Shown here: positions 43,571-53,800 of the stretch, piece by piece | How the letters are laid out: each line of letters starts with the position of its first letter | Position numbering within the stretch: position 1 is the stretch's first letter | Translations under genes and position numbers: made by a program | The notes under the pieces: generated by a model | Database searches by the model: none | Told to the model about the DNA's origin: nothing | What the model saw: only the letters and a program-made list of their open reading frames with translations | Virus record (IMG/VR): IMGVR_UViG_3300023109_000007 | Location: 1-64,000 of that record | Length of the DNA stretch: 64,000 nt | From: a virus | Direction: 5' to 3' (one strand)

Positions 43571-44500
43571 TTAAAGTATGATAGAATTAAAGAGATTCGG
43601 TGCTTCTACTTCAACGCTTGGGCCTGTTGCTCGGTATACTTGTATAATACTTTTTAATATTCCGTCAACACTTTCATCAACGCCGCCAACAATACCGCCT
43701 GGAGGTACTGGTAATATAGGACTATCACCAGTGTCTTCGTCTCTATATGATATTAAAAACTTAATTACACTGCTATTTTGCTTTTTAGCAGCAATAGTAT
43801 ATCTGTTTTCAGCATATGCTGCATTTACGTCACTACCTACTTTTTGGTAAATTAGTTGGTATGTTGTAGTTAAATCATAAAATCCAACACCATATGCTTG
43901 TCCAGATCCTGAAGATGCTGTAGTATTATATTTAAACTGTACTGTGCCTGCATTGTTAAGAATTACACGCCAGTCATCTGTCTTTAATTCTGAGCCACCT
44001 GATAATGTACTGTAGAAACGTAATTGTCCGCCACTATTAAAGAAGTGCCTTGCTCCATCTGCATTTTCAAATGTTACTTCAACTTCGTGTTGTAAATTGC
44101 CACTCCAACCTGTTTCTCTTGTGCTAGTTACACCTGCTGTTAAACTTGCTTGTGAATCATTGATCTGAAATCTGTCAGCTTCAATGTTTAGCATTAAACT
44201 TTCAAAAGCACTTACTGCTTTATCTACATAAGGCGAAGTATCATCGTCAATAATTAAATCTGCAACATTTATTGATTGTATTTGAGTAGGAACTATACCT
44301 GTCTGATGGGTTCTTGCTCTACTCATATCTAAGTACAACCCTTGCATATCGGCTGCTGTAACTGTTGCACTTGCAAGTGCTTGATCACTTGCTAGTGTTT
44401 GGCCGTAACCGTCGGAACTACTACCATTACCTTGTATTGCTGCAATACGAGATTGTAAGTTGTTGAACCTTGCTGCTGTAATTAGATCACCGACTGCCAT
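43571..44500 (-). CDS. Tail-associated structural protein
   Basis: 309 residues. MAVGDLITAARFNNLQSRIAA at the N-terminus, then ADMQGLYLDMSRARTHQTG. The beta-rich end has LQHEVEVTFENADGARHFFN, GGQLRFYSTLSGGSELKTDDW and NAGTVQF. It is a shorter paralogue of the protein at 42319. The start has AGGA 6 bases upstream. No enzymatic motif is seen. Located next to fibre genes, it is probably a fibre tip or fibre-attached protein. Confidence 0.65.
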   Translation of the reverse strand: MAVGDLITAARFNNLQSRIAAIQGNGSSSDGYGQTLASDQALASATVTAADMQGLYLDMSRARTHQTGIVPTQIQSINVADLIIDDDTSPYVDKAVSAFESLMLNIEADRFQINDSQASLTAGVTSTRETGWSGNLQHEVEVTFENADGARHFFNSGGQLRFYSTLSGGSELKTDDWRVILNNAGTVQFKYNTTASSGSGQAYGVGFYDLTTTYQLIYQKVGSDVNAAYAENRYTIAAKKQNSSVIKFLISYRDEDTGDSPILPVPPGGIVGGVDESVDGILKSIIQVYRATGPSVEVEAPNLFNSIIL

Positions 44501-44509
44501 AACTTTTCC

Positions 44510-46009
44510 TTATACTTTAAGTACGCATTCTACTAGTTTTTCACCTTCGTCACTATTGCTTTCTAATGCAATACCAACTAACGCTGTTGCTGCAATAGTT
44601 GAACAAACACCATCTTCCCAAGCATACACAGGTTGTCCTTTTGAAACTGGTCCAGATACTCTTACTGGAACACGCCCTTTAAGACCAATTGCTTGACCGT
44701 CTGCTTCACTGTTCATTAAGTATGCTGGTTTTTCTGAAATAACACCTATACACATATTACTTGCACTTGCTGCTTTTGTTTCGGCTTCTCCGCCTACTGC
44801 CATTGCTGTACCTACTGGATATTCTTCGTCAGTTGTATACTTTTCTGCAAGGTCAGCATATTGTGCTTCAGTTGCTCTACCTTCAAATGTTACTGCTCTA
44901 AGTTTGTTGTCTGATGTTCTTATAGCTATTGTACCGTTTGGCGCCGCTGCCGGACTTTGTGCTGAACTTGCAGAAATATAATTTCCACCTTCGCCTCTAA
45001 GTGTATCAGCTTTTGTTGCTACTCCTACAAAACTTGTTGCATAAACATTTGCCCATCGTAGTGATTCACTACCAAGGTTCTTTGTATTATCTACAGCTGG
45101 AACCATTCCATCTGATACTATTGAAAGAACATGCTGTGTTGTACTTGTACCATCATTTACTTTGAAAGCAATTTTACTATTTGCGCCAACAGTATGTTCT
45201 ATAATACCTGAGCCTTGCAACGAACCTGCCGCTGTTTCAACACGAATTTTTAGATCTAAACTGTCGCCTACTGCAATTCCGTTGTCTTTTTGGAAATTAA
45301 CTTCTTCAGTAAATACTGTAGCCGAGCCTGGTGCTGCAATAACATATTGACTTGCGTCAACACCGCCTAATTTCAATGCGTTTGTAGATGTTCCCCAAAA
45401 TCTGTGATCACCTGTTGTTATGCCAGTGTCAGGGGTATTGACAAGCGTGATGCCTTTTTTGATTTTGGAAAATCCTGAAATTGGATTTGAATCTGAAAGT
45501 TGAAATGCTGTAGCACTATGTATTGTAATTACTTCGTCGGAAATAATACCTTCAATAATTGTATGTGGCCCACCAACAGTATCAAGAATTTGACGACTAC
45601 GCATTTGGGTAACACCTTCGCCTGCATTCTGTGGTCCAATTAATACAAAGTTTGTGCCATCAAACACATATAGTTGTTTGTTTGATACGTCCCACCAAAA
45701 GTCACCTTGTGTTAGTCCTGTTGGTTGTGCTGCTTCAACTTCTGAGCCACCTGTTGTACGCCATTTATTTCCATCGTAAAACTTTAATTTGTTAATAGTA
45801 CTATCGTACCAAAGCTGCCCGCTAATTGCACGTGGTGGAGGATTAGCTCCACTAAAGTTTTCTAACAAAAACAACATGTTTTCGTTTTGAATTTCACCAT
45901 ATCCTGCATAGTTTTTGCCGATGAATTTTAGATCAGTTGTTGTATCAACTGTACCATCTTCAACTATTGTTAGGATAGTGTTATTATATCTATCTATTTG
46001 ATAAGCCAT
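44510..46009 (-). CDS. Phage tail fibre protein
   Basis: 499 residues. The N-terminal 130 residues (KNYAGYGEIQNENMLFLLENF, GQLWYDSTINKLKFYDGNKW, GDFWWDVSNKQLYVFDGTNFVLIGP) are a module shared with the fibres at 46049 and 48121. The middle is repetitive beta structure. The C-terminus (YADLAEKYTTDEEYPVGTAM, VGVISEKPAYLMNSE-like, GRVPVRVSGPVSKGQPVYAWE) resembles a fibre-end or chaperone-type domain. It likely mediates host attachment. It is preceded by AGGGG and a GATAAATA motif. Confidence 0.78.
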   Translation of the reverse strand: MAYQIDRYNNTILTIVEDGTVDTTTDLKFIGKNYAGYGEIQNENMLFLLENFSGANPPPRAISGQLWYDSTINKLKFYDGNKWRTTGGSEVEAAQPTGLTQGDFWWDVSNKQLYVFDGTNFVLIGPQNAGEGVTQMRSRQILDTVGGPHTIIEGIISDEVITIHSATAFQLSDSNPISGFSKIKKGITLVNTPDTGITTGDHRFWGTSTNALKLGGVDASQYVIAAPGSATVFTEEVNFQKDNGIAVGDSLDLKIRVETAAGSLQGSGIIEHTVGANSKIAFKVNDGTSTTQHVLSIVSDGMVPAVDNTKNLGSESLRWANVYATSFVGVATKADTLRGEGGNYISASSAQSPAAAPNGTIAIRTSDNKLRAVTFEGRATEAQYADLAEKYTTDEEYPVGTAMAVGGEAETKAASASNMCIGVISEKPAYLMNSEADGQAIGLKGRVPVRVSGPVSKGQPVYAWEDGVCSTIAATALVGIALESNSDEGEKLVECVLKV

Positions 46010-46033
46010 TTGTTACCCCTAATGCTTTAATAT

Positions 46034-46041
46034 TATTTATC
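46034..46041 (-). promoter_or_regulatory. T4 late-promoter-like motif
   Basis: The minus strand reads GATAAATA, 24 bases upstream of the fibre gene start at 46009, followed by AGGGG. It is one mismatch from TATAAATA and in the right place for a late promoter. Confidence 0.4.
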
Positions 46042-46048
46042 GTAATTT

Positions 46049-48115
46049 TTATATTCCTGGATCAAGGTTTACAACTGTGAGTGGATCCCAAGTGTTTACC
46101 CCGCCAGCTTCAACACAAGTGTAGCGTTTTAACCCTCGGCTAATTGTAATACTAACTGTACCACTAGCAGGGAAAAATGCAACGTCTTGCATTACTGATT
46201 CGTTTTGTGTTCCGTTGCTGTCAACAGCAACAAATGATATGTTTTTAACTGCATCAACATCAATGTTTTCAGCAGTAGATGCTGCCGCTGTAGTTGTTGA
46301 AATAAATGCAAATGATCCAGCAATCTTTTTAGCTGATGGAAACATTGCTTCTAAATGATTGCATATATCACTATCATCTAATCCAGTAATATCTAAACTA
46401 AACACAATTGGCTGTGTTTCTATTTCATAGTCTACATAACCTTTAGTTGCAACTGTGTCATCTGTATCTTCTATCGATTCGTCATTTTGTGCAATTGCTC
46501 TGTTTTTAGATATCGGAGTTGCTACTCCTGTAATCTTTGCCTTTGATGCTTGATTAATTCTACCTGGATCTGTTGCTGGATTAGGATTTGGTATATCAAC
46601 ACCCATTGAAGTTGGATATTTAAATGATTCCGGACTACTAAAGAAATTGTAGTTAGGTTCATTTGTACCAGGTCCTGAAACAACAAATCCTGGATTGCTT
46701 AATAACATAGTACCGTAACTATCAACTCTTAGACTTTGTCCGTTTGATGTAATTGTATTACCATTTAAATTTAAATTATCAACATTTAGGTATTGTAGTG
46801 TACCAATTCTAATTAGCCCTTCAGCAAATCTAATATCATTTTCTAATCTGTCTGCACTAAGTTTGTCTGCACCGTTAATTTTATATGACTTACCAGTAAC
46901 TAAATCAAAGTGTTCTGTGCTTGTCCATGCATCAGTTGCTGACTTCCAAGTAAGTGATTTATTTGATGTTTCAGCAAGTAATATTAGGCCGCCATCGTCC
47001 ATCTGTGCATCTGGAAGCGGCGCACTATCTTCGCCTCTACCTAGTTCAATATTTTTGTCTTCTACACGCAGTGTACTCACATCAACAATAGTCGAATCAC
47101 CTCTTACTGTAAGACTGCCTTCAATAATAACATCCTTAGGAGTATTTGCATATATTGCATCACTTCCGCCAATATGTAACATTGCTTCTGGGTTACTATT
47201 AAATATACCAACTCTATTATTTCTAGAGTCAATATATATTGAATCAACTGTTAAGTCTAACGAACTACTTTTTGTTCTTAATGTTAAATCACTATCTGTA
47301 ACTTGGTTTTCAATAAAGTAGTTTCCGCCTAATATTTTGTGCGCTACGTTCGGAGCAGTACCTAAGATTAAACCACCTTGATTGTTAATTGTAATTGTAC
47401 CTTGAGCAACAGCATCAACATCTGAAGGAAGGAACTGTTCAACTGTACGTACATCACCATCAGCTGTAAGCAAAGCGTTTGACGAAGTAGCTGTTCCGTG
47501 GAATTTAAAGTTTGTTTGGTCAACAACATTAAAGCCTTCTTTGATAATACCATTTGGATTATCTACTGTTACTAACTGAGCAATACGTTGTGAATACTGT
47601 GGAGTAAATTCAAGATTACTAAACACTCCAACTAATTCACTTGCAACAAATAATTTTGCTACAGGACGTGAACGAGACTGTTCATCAATAATTGTATCAA
47701 TTCTAAATCCACTTTCACCTTGTAGTGAACTATATTGTGGACCAGCTAGTGTTAAGTCTGTGCCGTCATAGAAATATAATTGGTTATTTAGGTTATCAAT
47801 CCATAAGTCGCCAGCAACCATTGTAGGTGCTGTAGCTTGTACAAACGGACCACCTGATGCTTTCCAAACTGTACCGTCATAAACTTTTAATCTTTGCTCA
47901 GCTGTATCCCACCAAAGTTGTCCGTCTAATGGATTTGTAGGTGCTGCTGTATTAGCAAAATTTTCTAACATCTTAATAAAGTTTTCGTTAATAAATTCAC
48001 CAAAACCTTCGTAGTTTCTTCCGACCAGTATTAAATTTGTGGACTGATTATCAATCTGTCCGTCAATTAAGTCTACTAGTAATGTGCCGTCGGTTTTATT
48101 TAATTTATAACTCAT
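46049..48115 (-). CDS. Phage tail fibre protein
   Basis: 688 residues. The N-terminal module (RNYEGFGEFINENFIKMLENF, GQLWWDTAEQRLKVYDGTVW, GDLWIDNLNNQLYFYDGTDL) is like those of its neighbours. The middle contains SNPEAMLHIGGSDA, GSLTVRGDSTIVDVSTL and VEDKNIELGRGED, typical of trimeric phage fibre shafts. TVATKGYVDYEI follows, near residue 565. The last 120 residues (ITGLDDSDICNHLEAMFPS, GTVSITISRGLKRYTC) may be the receptor-binding tip. It lacks a collar domain. Confidence 0.8.
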   Translation of the reverse strand: MSYKLNKTDGTLLVDLIDGQIDNQSTNLILVGRNYEGFGEFINENFIKMLENFANTAAPTNPLDGQLWWDTAEQRLKVYDGTVWKASGGPFVQATAPTMVAGDLWIDNLNNQLYFYDGTDLTLAGPQYSSLQGESGFRIDTIIDEQSRSRPVAKLFVASELVGVFSNLEFTPQYSQRIAQLVTVDNPNGIIKEGFNVVDQTNFKFHGTATSSNALLTADGDVRTVEQFLPSDVDAVAQGTITINNQGGLILGTAPNVAHKILGGNYFIENQVTDSDLTLRTKSSSLDLTVDSIYIDSRNNRVGIFNSNPEAMLHIGGSDAIYANTPKDVIIEGSLTVRGDSTIVDVSTLRVEDKNIELGRGEDSAPLPDAQMDDGGLILLAETSNKSLTWKSATDAWTSTEHFDLVTGKSYKINGADKLSADRLENDIRFAEGLIRIGTLQYLNVDNLNLNGNTITSNGQSLRVDSYGTMLLSNPGFVVSGPGTNEPNYNFFSSPESFKYPTSMGVDIPNPNPATDPGRINQASKAKITGVATPISKNRAIAQNDESIEDTDDTVATKGYVDYEIETQPIVFSLDITGLDDSDICNHLEAMFPSAKKIAGSFAFISTTTAAASTAENIDVDAVKNISFVAVDSNGTQNESVMQDVAFFPASGTVSITISRGLKRYTCVEAGGVNTWDPLTVVNLDPGI

Positions 48116-48120
48116 CTTTA

Positions 48121-50196
48121 TTATCCAGTATATATAATGTAATTGATTGCCAAATATGGATTCATTGTATCAATTGGTGTACCTAATGTACCTGTTGTTT
48201 TAACGCCGCCACTTGACGGTAATGCTTGTCCTGCTAGTGTACCTGTAGGAGCATCATATTGAATAGCCTGGTCATCGTCTGGTACACCTGCATTATCACG
48301 TACCGCATAATACTGCGCATTGTCTGCGCCGCGCATATCATGTTCGTGTTCTGGTAAGTTGTCAATACCTACTGTAATAGTTTCACTACCTGCTGAGTTA
48401 CCAATTGCTTGCGCACCTGTACCAGTAACTCTACCTGCTGACGGAACGTCTCCCATATTATCAAGTCCTAGTGGGAATCTACCTCTAAAGTCTGGCAATG
48501 CAAAAAGATTAACACCGCTATCTGATAATTGATCAGGATCTTTAAAGTTAAATCCTATTGACAGGAATAATTCACTAAATTCTGATTTTCTAATTTCTTG
48601 ACCATTACAAAATAACCATCCTGTCGGAAGTGCTGATCCACCAAACGGTACAATTGTACCTGCTGGAATAAGTGGAATAGTTTTTAAGAAATTTTGCTTA
48701 CTAATTCTATATAAGCCTTGTGCATCACCTGATGTTTTGTTAATAAGAATTTCATCGCCGGGGCTTCCGTTTGCTAAACTTTCTTTATTACTAATAAACG
48801 AATTACTAATTGAAGTTACAAACGTTTTTGTGCCTTCGCCAGTTTTGCCATCAAATGCAAAACTTGTAGCACTTACATCTCCAGACATTGCAAATTGTGT
48901 AGCACTTGAAAGTCTATCTGCTGATCCTGCTTTACCTGATACTGTACCTGAAACATTACCTTGTAAATTACCAAAGAAATTGTTTGAATATATTTGATCA
49001 TATCTATTTAGGTTATTACCTACAATGCGTGTTCCGTTACCGTCAGGTATAATGTTTCCTGTAGACAAAATTCCGCCAATATCAAGGTTTGCGCCTACAT
49101 ATGCATTTAACGCAACTCCCAATCCGCCTTTTGTAATAATACTACCTGTACCAATACTTGAAGAATTAGTTGTACTTTCAACTTTTAACTTACCTGTATT
49201 TTCTATATCGCCAGGAGTACTTGCAATTTGTATGTTTCCTCTAACATCTAATGCTTCGTCCGGAGCAGTATTATTAATGCCTACAAAACCGTCGCTGTCA
49301 ATACGCACTACAGTATTTGTTTCTGCGCCAGAACGCACTCTAATATCAATGTTTGATCCTGAAGTATTGTGCTGAATAATTCCAGCTTCGCCTTCAACTT
49401 GTAAACTTAACTGTCCGCCTTCACCAATTTGTATACCTTGGTTACTTTTAATTCTCATTTGGCTATCTGTTGTACTTGGAGCATCACCTCTTAAGAAGTT
49501 GTTTGCACTAACTGTTTCAATACCGTTTGCTACCAAAGGACTGTTTGTTACTTTAAGAGCTGCTGCTTTTGACGACAGTCCTATAAATTGATAGTCATCT
49601 GTTTGATTTGGGTTTGCTAAGTTAATACCCTTTGATACACTATCAAAACCAAATATCTGTGTTTTTAAACTAAATGCAGAGTCGCTTATAATAGCAACTG
49701 TTGTATCTCTAATATCAATTTTTAAGACTGTGTAGTCTATATTATCCTGACCTACTAGTGTTACAGGTGTTGCTCCTGTTACAAGACCATCAGAGTAACT
49801 TGGACCAACTAATATCCAGTTAGAACCTGTATACAAGTATAGTTGTTGGTTATCAATATCAACCCAAAGGTCACCTGCATTTGAATTACTAGCAGCAGGT
49901 TCAGCTGTACTTTTCTTTAAGCCAGAAGCTGAAATCCATAATGTTCCGTCATAAATTTTTAGCTGATCAACACCTTCTGTTGTATCATACCAAAGCTGTC
50001 CTTCTACTGGTCTATCAGGTGCTGTGTTATTTGCAAAATTTTCTAGTAATCTTAACAAGTCTTCAGCAATTGCTGCGCCGTAGTTTGTTGTAAATCTTCC
50101 TGGCAGTTGTAAAGAAGTATCTTGGTTAATCGTGTTGTCTTCAACCGATATAACACCTTTGTTTGCTTCGTCTGTGTATCTTACCGTATATGCCAT
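48121..50196 (-). CDS. Phage tail fibre with tail collar domain
   Basis: 691 residues. The N-terminal module (GQLWYDTTEGVDQLKIYDGTLW, AGDLWVDIDNQQLYLYTGSNW) is shared with the other fibres. The shaft has NNTAPDEALDVRGNIQI and TKGGLGVALNAYVG. The end, from about residue 508, is a tail collar domain: IPAGTIVPFGGSALPTGWLF, CNGQEIRKSEFSELF, LPDFRGRFPLG and LPEHEHD with its His pair, then a variable tip. Such domains form the distal, receptor-facing part of fibres. AGGAG lies 6 bases before the ATG. This is strong evidence that the window is phage. Confidence 0.88.
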   Translation of the reverse strand: MAYTVRYTDEANKGVISVEDNTINQDTSLQLPGRFTTNYGAAIAEDLLRLLENFANNTAPDRPVEGQLWYDTTEGVDQLKIYDGTLWISASGLKKSTAEPAASNSNAGDLWVDIDNQQLYLYTGSNWILVGPSYSDGLVTGATPVTLVGQDNIDYTVLKIDIRDTTVAIISDSAFSLKTQIFGFDSVSKGINLANPNQTDDYQFIGLSSKAAALKVTNSPLVANGIETVSANNFLRGDAPSTTDSQMRIKSNQGIQIGEGGQLSLQVEGEAGIIQHNTSGSNIDIRVRSGAETNTVVRIDSDGFVGINNTAPDEALDVRGNIQIASTPGDIENTGKLKVESTTNSSSIGTGSIITKGGLGVALNAYVGANLDIGGILSTGNIIPDGNGTRIVGNNLNRYDQIYSNNFFGNLQGNVSGTVSGKAGSADRLSSATQFAMSGDVSATSFAFDGKTGEGTKTFVTSISNSFISNKESLANGSPGDEILINKTSGDAQGLYRISKQNFLKTIPLIPAGTIVPFGGSALPTGWLFCNGQEIRKSEFSELFLSIGFNFKDPDQLSDSGVNLFALPDFRGRFPLGLDNMGDVPSAGRVTGTGAQAIGNSAGSETITVGIDNLPEHEHDMRGADNAQYYAVRDNAGVPDDDQAIQYDAPTGTLAGQALPSSGGVKTTGTLGTPIDTMNPYLAINYIIYTG

Positions 50197-50206
50197 TTAA
50201 TGCTCC

Positions 50207-50812
50207 TTATACACCTGACAAGCTCTGAATTCTAACTGTATAATCAATTTGAATTAATCTGTTTAAAGATTTTTGTACTGGGTGGAAAATAACGTGTGTC
50301 AAAAGTCTACCCGAGCCACTAGTGTCATAACTACGTAATCCTAGTTCGTCAAATATATAATTGTTAGTTAAGTCATTAGCTGTATCAAATGCATCTTGTC
50401 CATTAGGCTCACCATAATCAAGTAAACAACTTACAATTACATCTGTATAATTTGTTCCGCTAACATGTCTTGTTTCTAATTTATTTCTAGCAGGGTCTGT
50501 ATTGTTAACTGACCTATCGTCTACTACCTTTGTGTATGTTTGGTTATATAGACTTGCATTTGTGCCTGTACTATTTGGAGTCAAATAAGTAATAATGCCT
50601 GTAGGATCTACACTAGTACCACCGTTACCAAAACTCATTTCATACACAAAACCTTCACCTGCATTAGTAATACTTTCAGCAAGTGCTATACTCATATTTT
50701 CGTAATGAATAGCATTACGCTTGTCCACAATAACTTTGCCTGATTCTGGATCAGATATTTTAATGTGTCCCTGTAATAGTACACCGTTTTGTTCGTTTAT
50801 ATTATCAGTCAT
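50207..50812 (-). CDS. Phage structural protein of unknown role
   Basis: 201 residues from ATG at 50812, preferred because AGGA is 9 bases upstream; an in-frame upstream start would overlap the giant gene. NGVLLQGHIKISDPESGKVIVDKRNAI begins a beta-rich protein, with YEMSFGNGGTSVDPTGIITY and LIQIDYTVRIQSL. I recognise no formal family, but the position between the giant virion protein and the fibres argues for a tail, baseplate or fibre connector. Confidence 0.65.
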   Translation of the reverse strand: MTDNINEQNGVLLQGHIKISDPESGKVIVDKRNAIHYENMSIALAESITNAGEGFVYEMSFGNGGTSVDPTGIITYLTPNSTGTNASLYNQTYTKVVDDRSVNNTDPARNKLETRHVSGTNYTDVIVSCLLDYGEPNGQDAFDTANDLTNNYIFDELGLRSYDTSGSGRLLTHVIFHPVQKSLNRLIQIDYTVRIQSLSGV

Positions 50813-50831
50813 TTTTTTGTTTCCTACAATG

Positions 50832-50839
50832 TATTTATT
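50832..50839 (-). promoter_or_regulatory. T4 late-promoter-like motif
   Basis: The minus strand reads AATAAATA, overlapping the stop codon of the giant gene and 20 bases before the ATG at 50812. The motif is one mismatch from TATAAATA. Confidence 0.35.
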
Positions 50840-53800
50840 CAATAAAGTTTATGCTGCCACTACGCAAGAAATTAGCAATATTATTATCACTATTAGCTAG
50901 TGATGTGTCCGGATCATTCCAAACTTTGCCCTGTTTTCTTATTATATGTACCTGTACGTTAGCAGGTGGAATATAATTTCCGTAAATTCCTGTGTCAGGA
51001 TCAGCTATATTTAATGTTAGTATGTTCCCAACTACGCTAAATTCTGGCGGTAATATAATGTCGCCTTCGTTACTATCTAATGCAGTAGCCGGATTGAAAG
51101 ATAATTGAGATGTTTTTCTCAATCTACGTCCTTGATAAAATACTTCAAAAAATTCTACTGCACTAACTTCTAAGTCATGTGCTGCATTATACACTTGTGC
51201 ATTGTTGTCTGGATCAAAGTCTAAATCAATAACTTTAGTTGACCCGTCGGTTGTATGTATTCTTGTAATAGTTTCATCTTTGTATGGTATTGACTTGTTT
51301 GGACCTTGGTCATATACTGAAGTACCGCTTGTAATTGATTCATTTACACTTGTACCCAGTGTTCCTCTGCGCAATTGACGTAAAGTGTTATCTTCTTTAA
51401 CAAGATATTCTATACGTTCTTTATTAATCCAAATTATGCCAGGTATATTTTTGCCTTTGTTTGGTTCGGGTAATGTACTACCGTCAGCTACTTCAATCCT
51501 TAAATCATAATAATTTAAGTTTTGTGTAAGTGTTGTAGTTGCTTGATCGATACGCTTAAAGTGTGTTCTGTTTAGCATGTCCTTAAACTGCCTATATGCA
51601 AATCGCTCTGTAGCAATTGGAGCAGAGAAACTTAATACATCAATAACATCATCTGGATTTAGTTTTTGCTCTATTCTAACTTTTGTTCTGTCATCAGTAA
51701 CATGATAATCTAAACTAGGTATTAGCAATTCTCCGTTTACACTTATCCAAACATATTGTGCATCTATTACAGGTTTGCGTAATAGAATTTCACCTGTTGT
51801 TAGTCTATGATATGTAGAATACTCTTTAGATCCTGCTGTAAGTAAACTTCTAGCAGCAACTTCATAATTTATACGCTCAGAATTTAGTATATCATGGTTA
51901 GTAAATGTAATTAATTCTATACTAACATCATATCCTGGTGTATCTACAAATGTAATAACATTGTTTGTTATTGTGTACTCACCGTCACCTACAATATAAA
52001 CTTCTAGTATATCACCTGGTTTTCCAACTCCAGGTTGTAATTCAATAATACTGTTACTACTATCAAATACCCATTGATTAGGGAAAGTAATTGCTTTGCC
52101 GTTAATAAATGGTTTAACATTGTTTTCAACATTCGAAATACTACCGCCTGGTTTTTGGAATAATTCTAATTGATATTGACGTTGTCTATCTTGTGGAATT
52201 GTAAATTCTGCATTATAACCCGGATTCAATACTTTATTGCCTACTTTTACAAGCATCTTGTATTCTAATGGTGTTTGATATAATGGTGTAGAAGGTAATG
52301 TAAACGATACTGTGCTGCCATCACCTATTAGACTTGATCTTGCCATTTGACTTACATTAATAATAGTGTCATCTGCAAATATTACATAATCAATTAATGC
52401 ACCTGTGCTAGGTTCAGATTCAAAACGTATTACAGTATTGCCGCCAAAGTTTGGAAAACTGTCATCAGCTTCTATTAGAATTATATCTTGCTTTATGCCA
52501 TTTATTGTAACATATGCTGACATACTTTCTTGGTGCTTAACAGCAGTTAAATAATCAGCTGTGTCGCCTGTTGCAACAAAACGTCCTGTATCGAGTACAT
52601 TTTGTTGTCCAGTTCCTACTGCAACAACACTTAATACTTGATTAACTGCTAAGTTTGCACTATCAAGTACTAATTTATTATTTGTCCAATCAATAGTATA
52701 TTCACTTGGGCTTAACAATGTATTATCAAGTTTTACAAGAATAGAATCAACACTTGCTGGAATAATCTTAAGATCAAACTCAGTATCGTTAGCACCCAAC
52801 ACAAATGTTTGTGCATATATCATGCCTTGACCGCCAGTTTCTCTTTCGTATACTTGTATGTCTAAACTATCAATTAACTGTCCTGGAACTAACTCTTCTG
52901 TACCTTTTGATGTTGTTGGGGTAACAAATCCATCACCGTCTATAATAATTTCTTCTGCTGCAATACCTTTTGCAGTTGAATATGCTAAGTCGCCGCCGCT
53001 TAATGCAGTGTCAAAGCTAAGATCATCTGGTTCAAAACTTCCGTCACTAGTTTCTTTTCTTATAATGATACTATCACCATCTTTTACAGTAATACCTAGT
53101 TCATCTAACTCAATTATATCAGTAGTACCATCGCCGATAAGTGTTTCTATCCATGGTCCGTCGTATGTTGTATCTGAACTATCAGGACTAGCACCATCTA
53201 TTCTTGTATATTCTGTTTCGCCAAGAAGTCTTACATAAACATTGTAGTTAGTTGCTGCTTCTAATGGCTGTCCTAGCTTTATACTAATAGTAGATCCATC
53301 AAATATAAACACTTCATCTTCAAATGTATTAATATATGAGTCCCAAGTTGTTGAGTACCAAGAATCACTATCCCATCCACTTGGACCAGTAAATTCAAAA
53401 CTACGTACCTGAACACCACCATAATCAATGCCGTCCATTAATTGGTTAAGTTCTTTACCTAACATTCCTGAAGTAGGATTATAGAAAAAGTTTACTCTAT
53501 CTTGTGCATGTAACATGTCAACACTTTTTTCGTATTCGACAGTTATTACTGCTAAGTTACTAGGTGGTGTAGTGAAGTCAATTACGCCTTGTAATCTTGT
53601 ATACGACTTATCATTATTTTCTTTATTGTAATATGTATATTCACTTCTTAATGCTTCTTCACCATCTACGCTAATTTTAACTTTTGTAGAATTATTTGCA
53701 ATTGGCCATTCTAAGTTATATGATGTCTTGAATCCTGTTCCAGCAAATGTTTCTGCAGTATCAAGATCCATTATATACATACTGCCTGACGTTCTGTCAA

